A stretch of DNA of 10,029 bases from JBLYYQ01 sp048550035. Lineage in GTDB: Bacteria > Nitrospinota_A > UBA7883 > JBLYYQ01. This document shows, piece by piece, positions 7,622 to 10,029 of the stretch. The stretch covers positions 1 through 10,029 of the forward strand of contig JBLYYQ010000136.1 of assembly GCA_048550035.1 (NCBI GenBank), written 5' to 3'. The stretch's first letter is position 1. Each line of letters opens with the position of its first letter. A program made the position numbers and the translations under genes. Under the pieces are notes generated by a model. That model had not been told where the DNA came from, did not search any database, and saw nothing but the letters and a program-made list of their open reading frames with translations.

Positions 7622-7795
7622 TTAGTATAAGTCAAATTCCTGCATATAGCTAGCTGCAAAAGCCTCATCAATCATATACTCTATCTTGCAGCAAATCGAG
7701 ATAGAGTAATCTTAAATATAGAAATTATGATCGGCTAATGCACTTAATAGAAAACTTCTCCTTCTTGCAATATCAACAAATACAAAATGAATGTT
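7622..7795 (-). pseudogene. Possible gene remnant upstream of the tlpA-like gene, unrecognised
   Basis: On the minus strand, about 58 codons read as protein-like sequence interrupted by one in-frame TAA (7714-7712). The upstream part includes FVDIARRRSFLLSALADHN and the downstream part ends IEYMIDEAFAASYMQEFDLY before a TAA at 7624-7622. No start codon or ribosome site is apparent and I do not recognise the family. A TATACT box (7629-7624) overlaps the end and could be the -10 of the tlpA-like gene. In DNA this AT-rich, a chance open stretch is a real alternative. Confidence 0.2.
7677..7708. repeat. 10-bp inverted repeat with 12-nt loop
   Basis: TACTCTATCT (7677-7686) and AGATAGAGTA (7699-7708) are perfectly complementary. 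The hairpin lies about 85 bp upstream of the GTG of the tlpA-like gene. It could be an operator, a hairpin in the leader, or the end signal of a lost gene. No T-run follows. Confidence 0.45.
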
Positions 7796-7811
7796 TAAAT
7801 ATTCTGTTTTT

Positions 7812-8020
7812 ATGAATAAGAAAATAACAGAAAAATACTCAAAAAAGATAACTATAGTTATCTAAACTGTAGCAGAGGTAAGGAGAATGGTGTTGAATTA
7901 CATATCGATCATATCAAACAAAAAGAGCTAGCTAGAAAAGCTACAGAGAAGTTCTTTCTTTATTTCTACAAAACATACGCAATCATTGCTGTTGATACTT
8001 CATACTGTAATCTCTATTAA
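7812..8020 (+). pseudogene. Decayed HNH endonuclease
   Basis: A frame open from 7820 to the TAA at 8018-8020 has no usable start but carries a recognisable HNH core: KKDNYSYLNC, then GVELHIDHIKQKEL, then KATE. Intact relatives usually read DNYxCxxC near this position, LxxDHIxPxxxGGKAT in the core, and CxxHN at the end. Here the first zinc cysteine is Tyr (TAT for TGT), GGK has become ARK, and the final Cys/His/Asn element is absent from this frame. STKH in the +1 frame near 7964 may be its trace. The short frame from the ATG at 7812 (MNKKITEKYSKK) probably supplied the upstream residues before a frameshift near 7835. HNH enzymes cut DNA in restriction, homing or phage packaging; which of these it was cannot be told. 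Confidence 0.5.
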
Positions 8021-8056
8021 AGATTAACAGGGAATTATCTAAGAATTCATTATCTG

Positions 8057-8136
8057 TTGACTGTTTTTTGCAAAAACATAGTAAATTGTGATTTGTAACC
8101 AATGGGGCTCTACTACTGAAGGAGGAGGTGATTTTG
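8057..8136 (+). promoter_or_regulatory. Promoter-like boxes and full-length Shine-Dalgarno before a TTG
   Basis: TTGACT (8057-8062) and TAGTAA (8079-8084) are 16 bp apart. The spacer holds GTTTTTTGCAAAAAC, a near-palindrome. Downstream, AGGAGGTGAT (8123-8132) is a perfect 10-nt complement of the usual 16S rRNA 3' tail, followed by TTG at 8134-8136. That TTG opens only a 15-residue frame (MTKTFLDLESIVRIN), ending at TAG 8179-8181. It may be a relic start signal in the decay zone, or chance. Confidence 0.3.
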
Positions 8137-8404
8137 ACAAAAACTTTCCTAGATTTAGAAAGTATTGTCAGGATTAATTAGGTTACATTGTCGCAAGGTT
8201 AGATGGCGAAATAGAATAATATACTAAACTAAGAGCTATTAAAATTTGTTTAATCAAACATGACAAGGTAGTGAGAATGAAGTTGTTCAATAGTTTAATA
8301 GAGCTGAATCTGCACTATTTGAAGATTTAGAATTTATTGATATGGGCAAGCATAATACCACTTCCCAAAAAGAATCAATAAAAATTCAGACCATTATTTT
8401 TTAG
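8097..8404 (+). pseudogene. Broken coding remnant, family not recognised
   Basis: Protein-like sequence continues through several stops. From 8097 one frame reads NQWGSTTEGGGDFDKNFPRF and on to a TAA at 8175, then LGYIVARLDGEIE to a TAA at 8217, then YTKLRAIKIC and on to about 8272. The reading then moves to another frame (ENEVVQ, TAG at 8291, FNRAESALFEDLEFIDMGKH) up to a TAG at 8402. Mixed charged and hydrophobic residues and similar style on both sides of each stop suggest one decayed gene rather than noise. It lies 76 bp after the HNH remnant on the same strand and may have belonged to the same gene or module. I do not recognise the family. Confidence 0.35.
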
Positions 8405-8850
8405 TCAGAAAATAACAGGCAAGTCCTCGGTTCATAATAAAGCAAATAACATTGTAGATATGCTTATTAAAATTTGGACGGTGAAAAAGATTTACTAACT
8501 TTTACTCAGCAGCATAACCTTATCTTATGACAGACTCAAAAACTCAATCATTTACCCTACAGATGGTTTCAGCTAAATTGGGATTACGATACCCAAAATT
8601 TGGCAGGCACTCAGATATGTTAGAATATAAAGGGAGAAAAGTTGATCTCTTGCTTCGTTAAATCAAATAACAAAACTCCAAAAGAATTAAGTAGTTCAAA
8701 ATCGTCTGGTTGATAGGGATTGCTCTGACTGGTCAAGTTATTACTGCTCTTGAGCTCATCTGCCTCGACTAAGTTTTTATCGCTAGGAAAGCCTTTTTTG
8801 GGGTATTATAAATAGATGGTAACAAAATAGTAAATCAGGAAAAAGAGAGG
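8405..8850. other. Gene-free stretch with short protein-like fragments on both strands
   Basis: No intact gene is visible. Plus-strand fragments include TGKSSVHNKANNIVDMLIKI (8415 on), LDGEKDLLTFTQQHNLIL (8474 on), a 44-codon frame from the ATG at 8527 and KSNNKTPKELSSSKSSG (ending near 8711), in three different frames. The minus strand has an open stretch of about 60 codons (8620-8802) with NPYQPDDFELLNSFGVLLFD and no start codon. These overlap, so they cannot all be real. I read the region as a decayed gene whose strand I cannot settle. A T-run after AGGAAAGCCT (8784-8799) is too weak to call a terminator. TATTATAAAT (8804-8813) could hold the -10 of the following gene, but no matching -35 is seen. 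Confidence 0.3.
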
Positions 8851-8858
8851 TAAATAAA

Positions 8859-10029
8859 ATGAAATTGAAACAGTTTGGAATGATAGTAGTAATGCTTCTA
8901 CTAACGGTTGCGATAGGCGGTTTTGGATGTAGTAGTAGCAGTAGCGATGATGGTGCTACAGATACCGGCAACGAAGGCGGTGACGGCAACGAAGGTGGCG
9001 AAGGCGAAGGTGAAGGCGAAGATATAACGGCTATTGCGCCGAAAGATTTTAGTGCTAGCACTGGACGATTATCAATTAACGCTGAAGGGGCTATCGAAAG
9101 GATCGTTGACCCATACAGTTTCAGATTAACAGGTGATGCTGAACTTCCTGCAGGAGCTAATGCAGATGATGTTACTTATGCGTGGACGACTGTAGATGGA
9201 GCTGTAGTAATAGCGACCCCAAATGATCAATCAACAGAGGTCACAGTTCCAGCAACTGTTACAGGAGCAGTAGAATTCAAGCTGACTGTAACATATAAAG
9301 AGAAGAGTAGTGAGGCAACAACTACGGTTACGCTAAATGAACCAACGTCTGGTATTTTATATGTAAATGCTGATGATGAAGATGATGGAGCTGATGGTTC
9401 GAGTTGGGGTAGTGCACTATCTGGCAACGGTGACACTATGTCTCTTCAGACTGTCATAGATGCGGCAGGCAGGGCAGTTCTTGGAGGAGAATTTGATTCT
9501 ATCAAGATATGGGTGAAAGCTGGTACTTACCTTCCAACATGGAATTGGGGTGAGGGTGATGCAAAGAAGAGTTCGTTTAGACTACGCAATGGAGTATCTG
9601 TGATAGGTGGTTTTGCAGGTGATGAGAGTTCAAAAAGCGCCAGAGAGAAGTCTGGTGTTGCTGGTAGGATATATGCTAGTGAAACAATCTTGTCAGGCGA
9701 TCTAGATAAAGATGACAATTCAGTACTGGAATTTAGATGTGAAACCTATCCACTCCCCACGACTAATAAGATAGACTGTGATGAGGAAGGGGCATATATA
9801 AGGGAAATCAAGGAGCCTTCTTCGTACGAGAACAATGTCTTCCATGTACTCTATCATAATGATGAAGCAGTTGATGAGACTGCTAGATTAGATGGCGTAG
9901 TGATAAGAGGCGGTAACGCCTTACCTGCCGCTAATTTCAAGAGTGGAGGCGGGATATTCAATGCCGGTTCTGTAAGTCCAACGATAATATCTACTATTGT
10001 TGAAAATAATCGCGCAAGGAGGGGTGGTG
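8859..10029 (+). CDS. Surface lipoprotein with Ig/PKD-like domain and right-handed parallel beta-helix, 3' end cut by window edge
   Basis: My translation runs 390 codons to the right edge without a stop. Residues 1-23 are a lipoprotein signal (basic start, hydrophobic core, GGFG before Cys24), so Cys24 would be lipidated. A Ser run and a Gly/Glu linker (about 37-54) follow, then a beta-rich Ig/PKD-like domain (about 60-161, with YAWTTVDGA and FKLTVTYKE). From about 167 the sequence has the start of the beta-helix family: ILYVNADDEDDGADGSSWGS, then IWVKAGTYLPT, RLRNGVSVIGGFAG and GGGIFNAGSVSPTIISTIVE, the last being typical of repeated helix coils. Such proteins are surface-exposed or outer-membrane adhesins or polysaccharide-binding proteins; the ligand is unknown. 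The start has GAGG 8 nt upstream. The base composition looks richer in G+C than the flanking decay zone. Confidence 0.88.
   Translation, partial: MKLKQFGMIVVMLLLTVAIGGFGCSSSSSDDGATDTGNEGGDGNEGGEGEGEGEDITAIAPKDFSASTGRLSINAEGAIERIVDPYSFRLTGDAELPAGANADDVTYAWTTVDGAVVIATPNDQSTEVTVPATVTGAVEFKLTVTYKEKSSEATTTVTLNEPTSGILYVNADDEDDGADGSSWGSALSGNGDTMSLQTVIDAAGRAVLGGEFDSIKIWVKAGTYLPTWNWGEGDAKKSSFRLRNGVSVIGGFAGDESSKSAREKSGVAGRIYASETILSGDLDKDDNSVLEFRCETYPLPTTNKIDCDEEGAYIREIKEPSSYENNVFHVLYHNDEAVDETARLDGVVIRGGNALPAANFKSGGGIFNAGSVSPTIISTIVENNRARRGG
8967..9020 (+). repeat. Three 18-bp tandem repeats encoding the lipoprotein linker
   Basis: Three adjacent 18-bp units begin GGCAACGAAGGCGGTGAC, GGCAACGAAGGTGGCGAA and GGCGAAGGTGAAGGCGAA. 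They encode GNEGGD, GNEGGE and GEGEGE. The unit is a multiple of three, so gain or loss of copies would change linker length while keeping the frame. The linker probably spaces the folded domains from the membrane anchor. Confidence 0.8.

Noticed and set aside
7646..7941. Similar strings AGCTAGCTGCAAAAGC and AGCTAGCTAGAAAAGC as possible flanking repeats of an insertion
   Set aside because: The match is imperfect and short, the second copy lies within the HNH frame, and no insertion boundaries fit.
8097..8404. Stop-codon reassignment (TAA/TAG read as Gln)
   Set aside because: fabI and the tlpA-like gene end normally at TAA, and purM at TAG. The frame change near 8273 also requires decay rather than recoding.
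8783..9061. Minus-strand open frame antisense to the lipoprotein start, rich in Ser and Pro
   Set aside because: The Ser/Pro run is the antisense of the Gly/Glu repeat linker. The plus-strand frame has a lipobox signal peptide, ribosome site and recognisable domains.
9227..9718. Two short minus-strand open frames within the lipoprotein gene
   Set aside because: They are antisense to well-supported Ig-like and beta-helix coding sequence and show no motif or ribosome site.
1..10029. CRISPR array, riboswitch, complete insertion sequence or rRNA
   Set aside because: No regularly spaced repeats, conserved riboswitch core, transposase with terminal repeats, or rRNA sequence was seen on either strand.

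Overview
The window reads as an AT-rich chromosomal segment of a Gram-negative, proteobacterium-like organism. The evidence is a FabI-type enoyl reductase, a two-domain GlnE, a membrane-anchored TlpA-type thioredoxin and a lipobox lipoprotein. The tRNA and FabI sequences look broadly proteobacterial, but no genus can be named from this.

Positions 1-7592 are ordinary, tightly packed housekeeping DNA. A CrtI/retinol-saturase-type FAD oxidoreductase, cut by the left edge, lies on the minus strand. Upstream of it is a minus-strand tRNA cluster (Lys-UUU, Glu-UUC, Phe-GAA in transcription order) behind a near-perfect sigma70-type promoter. Divergent from the tRNAs is fabI (fatty acid elongation). 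It converges with a 5-bp gap on glnE, the bifunctional adenylyltransferase of glutamine synthetase. Divergent from glnE is purM (step 5 of purine synthesis), which converges across a small symmetric hairpin on a tlpA/resA-like periplasmic thiol-disulfide gene. Genes are mostly monocistronic and alternate in direction, so functional coupling between neighbours is weak. All are core metabolism or envelope functions.

Positions 7593-8858 hold no intact gene. The clearest signal is a decayed HNH endonuclease on the plus strand (about 7812-8020). It keeps the DHI core but has lost a zinc cysteine and its reading frame. Further protein-like fragments follow, broken by stops and frame changes. I read the stretch as a degenerating accessory or mobile module, possibly restriction- or homing-related, but the family of the later fragments is not recognised.

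From 8859 to the right edge runs the start of a large surface lipoprotein. It has a lipobox signal peptide, a Gly/Glu-rich linker made of 18-bp DNA repeats, an Ig/PKD-like domain, and the beginning of a right-handed parallel beta-helix. It continues beyond the window. Its composition looks richer in G and C than its neighbours.

I found no clear new defence or mobile system in working order. The second-look items are the decay zone, a full-length anti-Shine-Dalgarno match inside it, and a substituted motif in the second catalytic domain of GlnE.
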